This document shows, piece by piece, positions 18,435 to 25,771 of a DNA stretch of 64,000 nucleotides. The notes under the pieces were generated by a model, which saw only the letters and a list, made by a program, of their open reading frames with translations, was not told the DNA's origin and did no database searches. Within the stretch, counting starts at the first letter, position 1; the number at the start of each line of letters is the position of its first letter. Location of the stretch: positions 2,283,293-2,347,292 of the forward strand of contig NZ_CP147020.1 in NCBI RefSeq assembly GCF_037126435.1, read 5' to 3'. Position numbers and translations under genes: made by a program. This DNA comes from Bernardetia sp. ABR2-2B. GTDB taxonomy: Bacteria; Bacteroidota; Bacteroidia; Cytophagales; Bernardetiaceae.

Positions 18435-18745
18435 GATGATAGATTCTAACAAAGGTGAAATCCTTAAAATCTAATTAAATACAGATTATTCAACTCATAA
18501 AACAATATACTTAAGGTTTGTTAAGTATAACTATTCTTTATAAGATACAATTATTTTTAAACGTAAATAACTGATTATCAAATACTTCAAAATAAATTCA
18601 AAAATAATATAGATTTCGATTAGGAATTACCCCCCCCCATTTTATTACATTTGCGCTACAAAACTTACTCAAGTAGTCATTCTAGAAACTCCTTAAGAGC
18701 AAATTTTGATAATCAATTTTTATTACAATATTTAAATCGTATTTT
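18435..18745 (+). promoter_or_regulatory. Constant intergenic block with promoter of precursor 2
   Basis: This 311-base gap is nearly the same as the one at 20841-21152. It has a hairpin (TATACTTAA 18506-18514 and TTAAGTATA 18521-18529), then GATTTCGATTAGGAATTA, nine C (18630-18638), the -7 element TACATTTG (18646-18653) and the conserved untranslated leader. The C run ends exactly seven bases before the -7 element, as in the other two copies. Confidence 0.75.
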
Positions 18746-18931
18746 ATGAACTCGTTAAAGAAAAAATTTGGTAAGTTTGCTGTTTCTACTGAAAAAATGG
18801 CTAAGGTAAAAGGTGGGACTTGGACTTGTTGGCTTGCAGATGGAGGAGAGATACACCTGCCTGATATTATTCAAGTAACGACTTTACTTTCATTCGCTGA
18901 AGAAGGTTCAATAGATGGTTGCTCAAACTAA
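18746..18931 (+). CDS. Double-glycine-leader peptide precursor 2 (2 Cys)
   Basis: A 61-residue precursor. The first 14 residues (MNSLKKKFGKFAVS) equal those of precursor 1; the rest of the leader is TEKMAKVKGG with M-7 and V-4, fitting C39 cleavage after Gly-Gly. The 37-residue core begins TWTCWLADGGEIHLP, is hydrophobic in the middle (IIQVTTLLSF) and has two cysteines, one near each end (C4 and C35), so a single disulfide could close it into a large loop. The core is unrelated to the other three. A strong hairpin follows, then lipoprotein 2. Confidence 0.83.
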   Translation: MNSLKKKFGKFAVSTEKMAKVKGGTWTCWLADGGEIHLPDIIQVTTLLSFAEEGSIDGCSN

Positions 18932-18941
18932 GTAACTTTAT

Positions 18942-18971
18942 AGCACAAAACAAAGATGTTTTGTGCTTTTT
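18942..18971 (+). terminator. Terminator-like hairpin after precursor 2
   Basis: Perfect 10-base arms AGCACAAAAC (18942-18951) and GTTTTGTGCT (18958-18967), six-base loop, followed by T. This is a good intrinsic terminator placed between the precursor and its lipoprotein gene, 27 bases before the latter's start. Confidence 0.75.
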
Positions 18972-18998
18972 CAATATTTCTTATAACGTTTTAAAAGA

Positions 18999-20840
18999 AT
19001 GAAAAAAATACTCTACTTATTAGCAACTCTTGCTTTATTTCTATTGTCTTGCAAAGAAACTAGCTCTGTTGTACAAAAAAACTCATTGACTTCCGTTTTG
19101 CCACTGGTCATTTATGAAGAAGATGAAATCATAATAAATGCTATAAAAGATAGCACAAAATTTAACTATGATGAGGAAACCATTTACTTTAGAGTTTATA
19201 TTATAATGCAAGATTTAAGTCAAAAAAAAGGGTACATAAAATTAGAACAAGGTAAAGGGAAACTTTTTATACCTAAAGGAGCCGCTTTCTTATCAGGTAA
19301 TTTTTATACTTCTCAAGATATGGAAGAGAAAAGTTTTGAGCGAATGATTTATGATAAAAAAAGTAATAAGGAAGTAATTAATGCTTATCAAATTCATACT
19401 AATATGGAAATGATGAACAAGGAACTAGCAAATTATCCTAATAACTTAGCTATATATGCTAAATATGTTCAAGAGTTACAAGATGAAGTTTATTTTGGTA
19501 GAGTAAGTGATTCAGTAGTTCAGATAGAAGCTCAAAAATATCTTGGAATAATAGAAAACAAAGTTAATGTAGAGAAAGCATCAGATTTATATGCTTTAGT
19601 TGTTTTGAACAACCATGCAAGAAGATATAAAGAAGCAGAAAATTTATTGTTAGAAATGACAAAAAAACATTCACATTCGTATTTCTTAAAAGAGGCTTAC
19701 TCCTCATATAGAGTTTGGAGCAAGATGTATAGAGAATATCCAGATAGAACAATAAATTTCGTAGATTCTTTGGATAAGTATATAGCTAATAAAATTCCAT
19801 ATAGTCCAGTCGGAGTCGATAATAGTATTTTTAGACAAAAAAATTATTCAAAAAAGGATATTGCTATTAATGCTCAATATTATATTAATAATATAGACTC
19901 TACCTTTATTATACTAAGAAGGAAACTCGTAAATATTCATTTGAATTCTAAAAATATAGAAAAGGCTAAAAAACTAAGTATCGAAAAATTAAAAAATGCA
20001 AAGTCAGGACGATGGAGAATTCTGAATCCTACACCAGCGAAAGATAAAATGATGGGAGCAAATGAAGGCAGTATGATAGGATTTGCATATCAATCTCTAG
20101 CAGAAGTAAGTCAAGCAGAAAAAGATTATCATCAAGCTATAAAATATTTAGATAGTGCTTATTTAGCATATCAAACAGATAGACAAAATAGATTTATTAA
20201 TAACCCTATCACAAAAGCACTAAATCTAAAAGCATCTATACAAAAAGAAATAAACCAACCCAATCAAGCTCTCCAAACTTATGAAACCCTCTATCAAGAA
20301 ACCAAAGACGACAGAGTTTTGGATTCTATAAAAATTCTTTTCAAAGAAAAAGAACAAGAAAAAGGCTTTGAAAGCTATGCAAAAAACCTAAAAGAAAGAG
20401 TAGAAAATGAAAATACAGAACCAAAGAAACTAGCTACTGATTTTTCTATCAAAGATATGAGTGGTTATGAAATAAAACTTTCTGAGTGGAAAGGACGTGT
20501 AGTAGTGCTTAACTTTTGGGCAAACTATTGTCTCCCGTGTGCAAGGGAAATTCCATATCTAAACAAAATATGGAGAGAAACGCAAACCGATGAGATTATT
20601 TTTCTTTCTGTTACCAAAAATACACCACTTGAAGTAACACGTTTTGCACAAAGGCAGAAAGAGATGTTTAGTTTTTCAATTCTTCCAAATGCAAAAGAAT
20701 TAGCTGATGTATATGATGTAAACCTTGTTCCTACTACGATTGTCATCAACAAAAAAGGAGAAATTGTACATAGAGAAAGTGGCTTTAGTGGAAATATAGA
20801 TAAATTGAAACAGGTAGTTTTGGAAGAATTGTCTAAGTAA
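18999..20840 (+). CDS. TlpA/thioredoxin lipoprotein 2 of the peptide cluster
   Basis: A 613-residue lipoprotein; signal and lipobox end LALFLLSC. The layout equals that of lipoprotein 1: beta-rich N-terminal domain (LPLVIYEEDEIIINAIKDS, FIPKGAAFLSGNFY), helical TPR-like middle, and a C-terminal TlpA thioredoxin domain with C511-L-P-C514. From about residue 425 on it is nearly the same as lipoprotein 1 (NFWANYCLPCAREIPYL; LVPTTIVINKKGE), but the N-terminal two thirds have drifted far. It lies behind precursor 2, whose core has two cysteines. The proposed role (disulfide reduction or isomerisation of the peptide, or self-protection) is inference. Confidence 0.82.
   Translation: MKKILYLLATLALFLLSCKETSSVVQKNSLTSVLPLVIYEEDEIIINAIKDSTKFNYDEETIYFRVYIIMQDLSQKKGYIKLEQGKGKLFIPKGAAFLSGNFYTSQDMEEKSFERMIYDKKSNKEVINAYQIHTNMEMMNKELANYPNNLAIYAKYVQELQDEVYFGRVSDSVVQIEAQKYLGIIENKVNVEKASDLYALVVLNNHARRYKEAENLLLEMTKKHSHSYFLKEAYSSYRVWSKMYREYPDRTINFVDSLDKYIANKIPYSPVGVDNSIFRQKNYSKKDIAINAQYYINNIDSTFIILRRKLVNIHLNSKNIEKAKKLSIEKLKNAKSGRWRILNPTPAKDKMMGANEGSMIGFAYQSLAEVSQAEKDYHQAIKYLDSAYLAYQTDRQNRFINNPITKALNLKASIQKEINQPNQALQTYETLYQETKDDRVLDSIKILFKEKEQEKGFESYAKNLKERVENENTEPKKLATDFSIKDMSGYEIKLSEWKGRVVVLNFWANYCLPCAREIPYLNKIWRETQTDEIIFLSVTKNTPLEVTRFAQRQKEMFSFSILPNAKELADVYDVNLVPTTIVINKKGEIVHRESGFSGNIDKLKQVVLEELSK
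20276..20840 (+). repeat. Constant thioredoxin block, copy 2
   Basis: Second copy of the ~560-base coding block, offset 2406 from copy 1; it runs without break into the constant intergenic block and the leader of precursor 3. Confidence 0.85.
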
Positions 20841-21152
20841 GATGATAGATTCTAACAAAGGTGAAATCCTTAAAATCTAATTAAATACAGATTATTCAAC
20901 TCATAAAACAATATACTTAAGGTTTGTTAAGTATAACTATTCTTTATAAGATACAATTATTTTTAAACGCAAATAACTGATTATCAAACACTTAAAAATA
21001 AGTTCAAAAATAATATAGATTTCGATTAGGAATTACCCCCCCCCATTTTATTACATTTGCGCTACAAAACTTACTCAAGTAGTCATTCTAGAAACTCCTT
21101 AAGAGCAAATTTTGATAATCAATTTTTATTACAATATTTAAATCGTATTTTC
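20841..21152 (+). promoter_or_regulatory. Constant intergenic block with promoter of precursor 3
   Basis: Almost the same as 18435-18745: hairpin TATACTTAA/TTAAGTATA (20912-20935), nine C (21036-21044), -7 element TACATTTG (21052-21059), conserved untranslated leader. Only a few base changes separate the two copies. Confidence 0.75.
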
Positions 21153-21410
21153 ATGAACTCGTTGAAGAAAAAATTTGGTAAGTTTGCTGTTTCTAGGAAA
21201 GAAGCAGATAGTATTAACGGTGGTGGGTGTGAAAGTTTCTATCAGAGTTTTTGTTTTGATGATGGGACTGGTGGTGATTGGAACATTTGCTGTAACTATG
21301 GAGATGGGCATAATACAAATGTGATATGTGGATATAGTTCATTAGAAGAGGCTAACCGAGTATGCAATAGAAACAAAAGTGCTGGATGCCACAGTTGTTA
21401 CTCCAAATAG
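21153..21410 (+). CDS. Double-glycine-leader peptide precursor 3 (8 Cys)
   Basis: An 85-residue precursor. The frame is open upstream through the promoter block, but the ATG at 21153 restores the same leader start as in precursors 1 and 2 (MNSLKKKFGKFAVSRKEAD), ending INGG; V-12, E-8, A-7 and I-4 fit the C39 pattern. The 61-residue core is cysteine-rich: eight cysteines, including a CC pair (WNICCNYGDG) and a C-terminal CHSC. Spacing would allow four disulfides, as in a knotted miniprotein. No known family was recognised. A hairpin and lipoprotein 3 follow. Confidence 0.85.
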   Translation: MNSLKKKFGKFAVSRKEADSINGGGCESFYQSFCFDDGTGGDWNICCNYGDGHNTNVICGYSSLEEANRVCNRNKSAGCHSCYSK

Positions 21411-21421
21411 ATGTTTTCTAC

Positions 21422-21471
21422 TTAGGTTATTCTATTATTTTTTGGAACAACAAAAATGAAGAATGACCTAA
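21422..21471 (+). other. Hairpin between precursor 3 and lipoprotein 3
   Basis: Arms TTAGGTTATTC (21422-21432) and GAATGACCTAA (21461-21471) pair over 11 positions with one G-T pair. No T-run follows, so it could stabilise the precursor mRNA rather than stop transcription. Confidence 0.5.
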
Positions 21472-21495
21472 CTTGTTGCAAAAAATAATATACTT

Positions 21496-23331
21496 ATGGA
21501 AAAATTTTTTTTAATATCTATAATCTTTATCTTAATAGGTTGCAATGTAAAGGAAATTACAGATGAAGGAAGTAGCACTCTTCCTAATTTAATATACCAA
21601 AATACAGAAATTAACATCTATGTAGTGAAAGATAGTATAAGTATAGATACTGACTCATTATTTTTCCATGTAGACTTTTTTTTAGAAGATTTAAGTGTAA
21701 AAAAAGGGTTCGTAAAGATAAACAATGGGGTAGGTAAGGTTAGGATTCCTTCTGACGCAGCCTATTTTTTTGGGTATTTTTACAGTTTAGAAGATACAGA
21801 TACAGTTGTGTATGAACGCATAATTCATAATAGCAAAGGAAAACCTGCCTTGAATTCATATCAACTTCATACTACAGAAGATAGATTAGAAAGTGAATTG
21901 AGAAATTATCCTAACAATATTACAGCATATGCAAATCATATTTCTTATTTAGCATCGGAATACTACAAAGGAAAAATTAATGATACATTGTATAATACAA
22001 AAGTATTGATTTATTTAGATAGTGCTAAATCTAAGTTTAATTCAGAAAAAATATCACATATTTCAGCAATGGCTAGATTATATGCTCGTGCGAAAGAGTA
22101 TAGAAACTCTCAGAGTCATATTTTAGACCTTTTAAACAAATACCCTAATAGTAACTTCTTGAGTCAATCAATAGGAGATTATACCTATACTTTTGAATTT
22201 GGAGAAGTAAAAAATAGCGAAGAACTCTTTTTTGATTCATTGATGAAACAAATATCAGATAAATATCCTCATTCTTCTACAGGTATGAAATATTCTCAAG
22301 GTTACTATGATTTCGTTTCAAAAGATTATAAAGATAGGGATATAATACATAATAATATTTATTGGATGAATAATATAGACTCTAGTAGAATAGACTTTAT
22401 TAGTCCAAGTGTAAATGCATATGTACATTTAAAAGAATATGATTCAGCTATTTTTTTAGCAAAAAAATTATTAGAAAAAGCTAAGAACAACTATGGAAGA
22501 CATAAAAACCCTATGCTTACTAAACAGGATATGAAGAAAATGGGGTATAAACAGAGGAATGGATTTATCGCAGATGCCTATGCTCTTATGTCAGATATAG
22601 AAATAGCTAAAGAAAATTATCAAAGAGCAATACAAGTTATAGATATGAGTATTTTCTATTTTAGAAGAGATACTGTAAATAAATACAGCAATAACTCTAT
22701 CAATTATTTACTTACAACTAAGGCAAGCATACAAAAAAAAATCAACAATCATTCTGAAGCTCTGAAAATCTATGATACCCTCTATCAAGAAACCAAAGAC
22801 GACAGAGTTTTGGATTCTATAAAAATTCTTTTCAAAGAAACAGAGCAAGAAAAAGGCTTTGAAAGCTATGCAAAAAACCTAAAAGAAAGAGTAGAAAATG
22901 AAAACGCAGAACCAAAAAAACTGGCTGCTGGTTTTTCTATCAAAGATATGAGTGGTTATGAAATCAAATTATCGGAGTGGAAAGGACGAGTAGTAGTGCT
23001 TAATTTTTGGGCAAACTATTGTCTCCCGTGTGCAAAGGAAATTCCATTTTTGAATAAAATATGGAGAGAAACACAGACAAAAGACATTATTTTCTTAGCT
23101 GTTACCAAAAATACACCACTTGAAGTAACACGTTTTGCACAAAGGCAGAAAGAGATGTTTAGTTTTTCAATTCTTCCAAATGCAAAAGAATTAGCTGACG
23201 TTTATGATGTAAATCTTGTTCCTACTACTATTGTAATAAATAAAGAAGGAGAAATTGTACATAGAGAAAGTGGCTTTAGTGGAAATATAGATAAATTGAA
23301 ACAGATAGTTTTGGAGGAGTTAGAGAAATAG
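21496..23331 (+). CDS. TlpA/thioredoxin lipoprotein 3 of the peptide cluster
   Basis: A 611-residue lipoprotein with lipobox ILIGC. Same order of parts as lipoproteins 1 and 2: N-terminal beta-rich domain (LPNLIYQNTEINIYVVKDS; FFGYFYSLEDTD), TPR-like helical middle, TlpA thioredoxin domain with C509-L-P-C512. The C-terminal ~190 residues are nearly the same as in the other two; the N-terminal part is its own. It sits behind precursor 3, the most cysteine-rich core. The following TlpA gene begins 38 bases downstream, so the two are likely cotranscribed. Confidence 0.82.
   Translation: MEKFFLISIIFILIGCNVKEITDEGSSTLPNLIYQNTEINIYVVKDSISIDTDSLFFHVDFFLEDLSVKKGFVKINNGVGKVRIPSDAAYFFGYFYSLEDTDTVVYERIIHNSKGKPALNSYQLHTTEDRLESELRNYPNNITAYANHISYLASEYYKGKINDTLYNTKVLIYLDSAKSKFNSEKISHISAMARLYARAKEYRNSQSHILDLLNKYPNSNFLSQSIGDYTYTFEFGEVKNSEELFFDSLMKQISDKYPHSSTGMKYSQGYYDFVSKDYKDRDIIHNNIYWMNNIDSSRIDFISPSVNAYVHLKEYDSAIFLAKKLLEKAKNNYGRHKNPMLTKQDMKKMGYKQRNGFIADAYALMSDIEIAKENYQRAIQVIDMSIFYFRRDTVNKYSNNSINYLLTTKASIQKKINNHSEALKIYDTLYQETKDDRVLDSIKILFKETEQEKGFESYAKNLKERVENENAEPKKLAAGFSIKDMSGYEIKLSEWKGRVVVLNFWANYCLPCAKEIPFLNKIWRETQTKDIIFLAVTKNTPLEVTRFAQRQKEMFSFSILPNAKELADVYDVNLVPTTIVINKEGEIVHRESGFSGNIDKLKQIVLEELEK
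22767..23331 (+). repeat. Constant thioredoxin block, copy 3
   Basis: Third copy of the ~560-base coding block. Unlike copies 1 and 2 it is not followed by the constant promoter block but by a fourth, more diverged TlpA gene, so the repeat series ends here. Confidence 0.82.
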
Positions 23332-23369
23332 AATACAACTTTTCTTACAAATCACACATCGAAAAAAAC

Positions 23370-25217
23370 ATGAAATTAATAAGTCTCGTTTTATTTTTAA
23401 AAATCGGTATTCTATCATTTGGCAATGCTAAAGAAACTGATAACATTCTTCCTCAAATAATTCATGAAAATGAAGAGGTAACAGTTTACGCAATAAAGGA
23501 TAGCATACACATAGATTCAGATTCTTTATTTTTTCATGTCGATGTATTCAGACAAGATATGAGCTACATTAAAGGGTATGTTCCTATTATAGATGGAAAA
23601 GCAAAATTTACTGTCCCTAAAGATGCAGCTTTACTTATGGGTTATTTTTATAGTATGAACGATAGAAGTGCTACTACTTACATCAGAAGAGTACACAATA
23701 AAGATGGAAAAATAGCTAGAAATGCATATCAGAATGCGTACACATCATATGTGAATAAAGAGAATTTACAAAAAGAACTAAGCAATTATTCAGATAACAT
23801 GATGGCATATGCCAATTATGCTTATTATCTAGCAGAAGGCTATTCTCTTGGAAGAGTAAGTGATACGCTCTTCAAAAAGGAAGTTAAAGAAGCATTAAGA
23901 AAGGTACAGAAGAACGCAGATAATAAGAAGGCAGATGATTTGGCTGCTTTATCAATGTTATATGCTCATAATCAACAGTTTGATAAATCTAAAGAGCTTT
24001 TGTATAGATTGTTAAGCGACTATCCTAATTCTAATTTCTTAAATAGAGCATTTTCAATTTACAACTATAGCTACAGTTTACACAATGATAAAAATGACGA
24101 TTTTTTTATGGAGTCATTCAGACAAACAGTAGGAAAATATCATCCTCGCTCTCCTCTTGGAAGAGGAGACATGCATGGAGAATACTCTAACAACAAGTGG
24201 ATAATAAAGGGTTATTATAAAGATGAAGATATTATAGCAAATAATAATTATAACTTCAAATATATGGATTCTACATCAGAGTATTGGATAAGTGCAAATA
24301 TAGGGGCATATCTTAATCAAAAAGATTATGTGAGCGCAAAAAAATGGGCAACTTTTCTTTTACAAGAGGCAAAAAAAGGAAAATGGTTACACGATGCGCC
24401 ATTGTATAAAAAAGAAAGAAAACATCTTTTTGGTAAAGATATTAATACCTCTGTAGCATTTAGTTATTACTGGTTGAGCTACGTAGAAACAAAATTTAAA
24501 GAATTTGAATCTGCTCTTTCACATGTTGATAGTGCTTTATATTTTTCAAAAGCAAGGAAAAATGAGAAATTTTTAGTCTATTTCTACAGAACTCAATTAG
24601 AAAGGAAAGTTTTTCTACAAAAACAGCTAAATCAAGACGATGAAGCCTTAAAAACCTATGAAACTCTTTATAGAGAAACAGAAGAAGAAAGTGTTTTGGA
24701 TTCAATGAAGGTTCTTTTTAATGAAACAGAGCAAGAAAAAAACTTTGAAAGCTATGTTCAAGATTTAAAAGAGAGAGTAGAAAACAAAACCAAAGAACCG
24801 AAACAATTGGCTTCTAATTTTTCTATGAAAGATATGAATAATAATGAAATAAACCTTTCAGATTTGAAAGGACAAGTAGTAGTTATGAATTTTTGGGCAA
24901 ACTACTGTTCTCCTTGTATAGCAGAAATTCCGTTATTAAACGAGTTTTGGAGAGAAACAAAAATGCAAGATATTACCTTTTTGGCTGCTACTACAAATAC
25001 ACCTAATGAAGTAACTCGTTTTGCAGAGCAACAAAAGGAAATGTTTGGCTTTTCTGTCTTACCAAATGCAAAAGAATTATCTAAAAGTTATGATATAGGT
25101 TCACTCCCAACAACTGTAATCATCAATAAAAAAGGTGAAATTGTACATCAAGAATTTGGTTTTAGTGGAAATATTGATAAACTAAAACAGGTAGTTTTGG
25201 AGGAGCTTAAAAAGTAA
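23370..25217 (+). CDS. TlpA/thioredoxin protein 4 of the peptide cluster, no lipobox
   Basis: A 615-residue paralogue of the three lipoproteins with the same order of domains (LPQIIHENEEVTVYAIKDS; FTVPKDAALLMGYFY; TPR-like middle; TlpA domain). It differs in two ways. First, the N-terminal signal (MKLISLVLFLKIGILSFGNA) has no lipobox cysteine, so the protein should be free in the periplasm. Second, the active site is C513-S-P-C516 in NFWANYCSPCIAEIPLL, and the thioredoxin part is visibly diverged, so it was not part of the recent repeat events. It may serve precursor 3 together with lipoprotein 3, or precursor 4, which otherwise has no partner. Confidence 0.78.
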   Translation: MKLISLVLFLKIGILSFGNAKETDNILPQIIHENEEVTVYAIKDSIHIDSDSLFFHVDVFRQDMSYIKGYVPIIDGKAKFTVPKDAALLMGYFYSMNDRSATTYIRRVHNKDGKIARNAYQNAYTSYVNKENLQKELSNYSDNMMAYANYAYYLAEGYSLGRVSDTLFKKEVKEALRKVQKNADNKKADDLAALSMLYAHNQQFDKSKELLYRLLSDYPNSNFLNRAFSIYNYSYSLHNDKNDDFFMESFRQTVGKYHPRSPLGRGDMHGEYSNNKWIIKGYYKDEDIIANNNYNFKYMDSTSEYWISANIGAYLNQKDYVSAKKWATFLLQEAKKGKWLHDAPLYKKERKHLFGKDINTSVAFSYYWLSYVETKFKEFESALSHVDSALYFSKARKNEKFLVYFYRTQLERKVFLQKQLNQDDEALKTYETLYRETEEESVLDSMKVLFNETEQEKNFESYVQDLKERVENKTKEPKQLASNFSMKDMNNNEINLSDLKGQVVVMNFWANYCSPCIAEIPLLNEFWRETKMQDITFLAATTNTPNEVTRFAEQQKEMFGFSVLPNAKELSKSYDIGSLPTTVIINKKGEIVHQEFGFSGNIDKLKQVVLEELKK

Positions 25218-25380
25218 AACTCGTGCTATCTAAATGTTAAATTTTAGCTATTTTATTTTACTTCTTAGATTATACCTTGTGTATTACTAGCAAAGCAAGA
25301 CTAACTATTATACAAAAAATAAAACTTTAATATTTTATAAAACTATAATTATCAATTAGTTAAAAATAATTTTATTTTTA

Positions 25381-25412
25381 TTTGTAATTGCAAGGTGTAA
25401 AAAGTATATTTG
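25381..25412 (+). promoter_or_regulatory. Promoter of precursor 4
   Basis: TTTG (25381-25384), 20 bases, then TATATTTG (25405-25412): a good match to the Bacteroidota -33/-7 pair. The C run seen before precursors 1-3 is absent here. The rest of the 287-base gap (25218-25504) is AT-rich; it ends with an untranslated leader (TTTTGATAAATCATTTTTAT) similar to those of the other precursors. Confidence 0.65.
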
Positions 25413-25504
25413 AAGCATCAAACATTACATAGTAAGTACCTCAAGGGTACTGAAAAGTAATTTTGATAAATCATTTTTATTTACAACTTTTAAATCATAT
25501 TTTT

Positions 25505-25681
25505 ATGAAATCTTTGAAAAAGAAATTCGGTAGATTTGCTGTTTCTGAAAAAGAAATGCAAAAACTAAAAGGTGGTTTCAATCACTGCAATTGTAATTAC
25601 TATTACAATTGTCCAAAAGGAGGAGCTAACTACATTCAAGAGCCAACAGGTTGTCAAGCTGTATGTTGTGGTTCAAATTAA
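25505..25681 (+). CDS. Double-glycine-leader peptide precursor 4 (6 Cys)
   Basis: A 58-residue precursor. The ATG at 25505 gives a leader MKSLKKKFGRFAVSEKEMQ ending KLKGG, with V-12, E-8, M-7 and L-4, the best match to the C39 consensus of the four. The 34-residue core begins FNHCNCNYYYNC and ends CQAVCCGSN, with six cysteines including a CC pair, so three disulfides are possible. Leader and promoter are more diverged from precursors 1-3 than those are from one another. It is followed by a perfect palindrome and then by the C39-like/VKOR/thioredoxin gene, which links the system to disulfide formation. Confidence 0.85.
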   Translation: MKSLKKKFGRFAVSEKEMQKLKGGFNHCNCNYYYNCPKGGANYIQEPTGCQAVCCGSN

Positions 25682-25708
25682 CTAAATATAGTTCTATTGT
25701 AATAACAA

Positions 25709-25738
25709 TAACGTCTTACAAAATTTTGTAAGACGTTA
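25709..25738 (+). terminator. Perfect 30-base palindrome after precursor 4
   Basis: A fully symmetrical sequence (TAACGTCTTACAAAA and its complement) with a 15-base arm and no fixed loop. In RNA it would form a strong hairpin between precursor 4 and the VKOR gene. The T-run behind it is weak, so it may act as an attenuator or as a 3'-end stabiliser; a binding site for a dimeric regulator is also possible. Confidence 0.5.
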
Positions 25739-25771
25739 GTTATTTAAGATGATATAAAATTAATTCGTTTC

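Noticed and set aside
21057-21152. Extension of precursor 3 by 32 residues
   Set aside because: It covers the conserved promoter and untranslated leader, which are also present before precursors 1 and 2, where the frame is closed.
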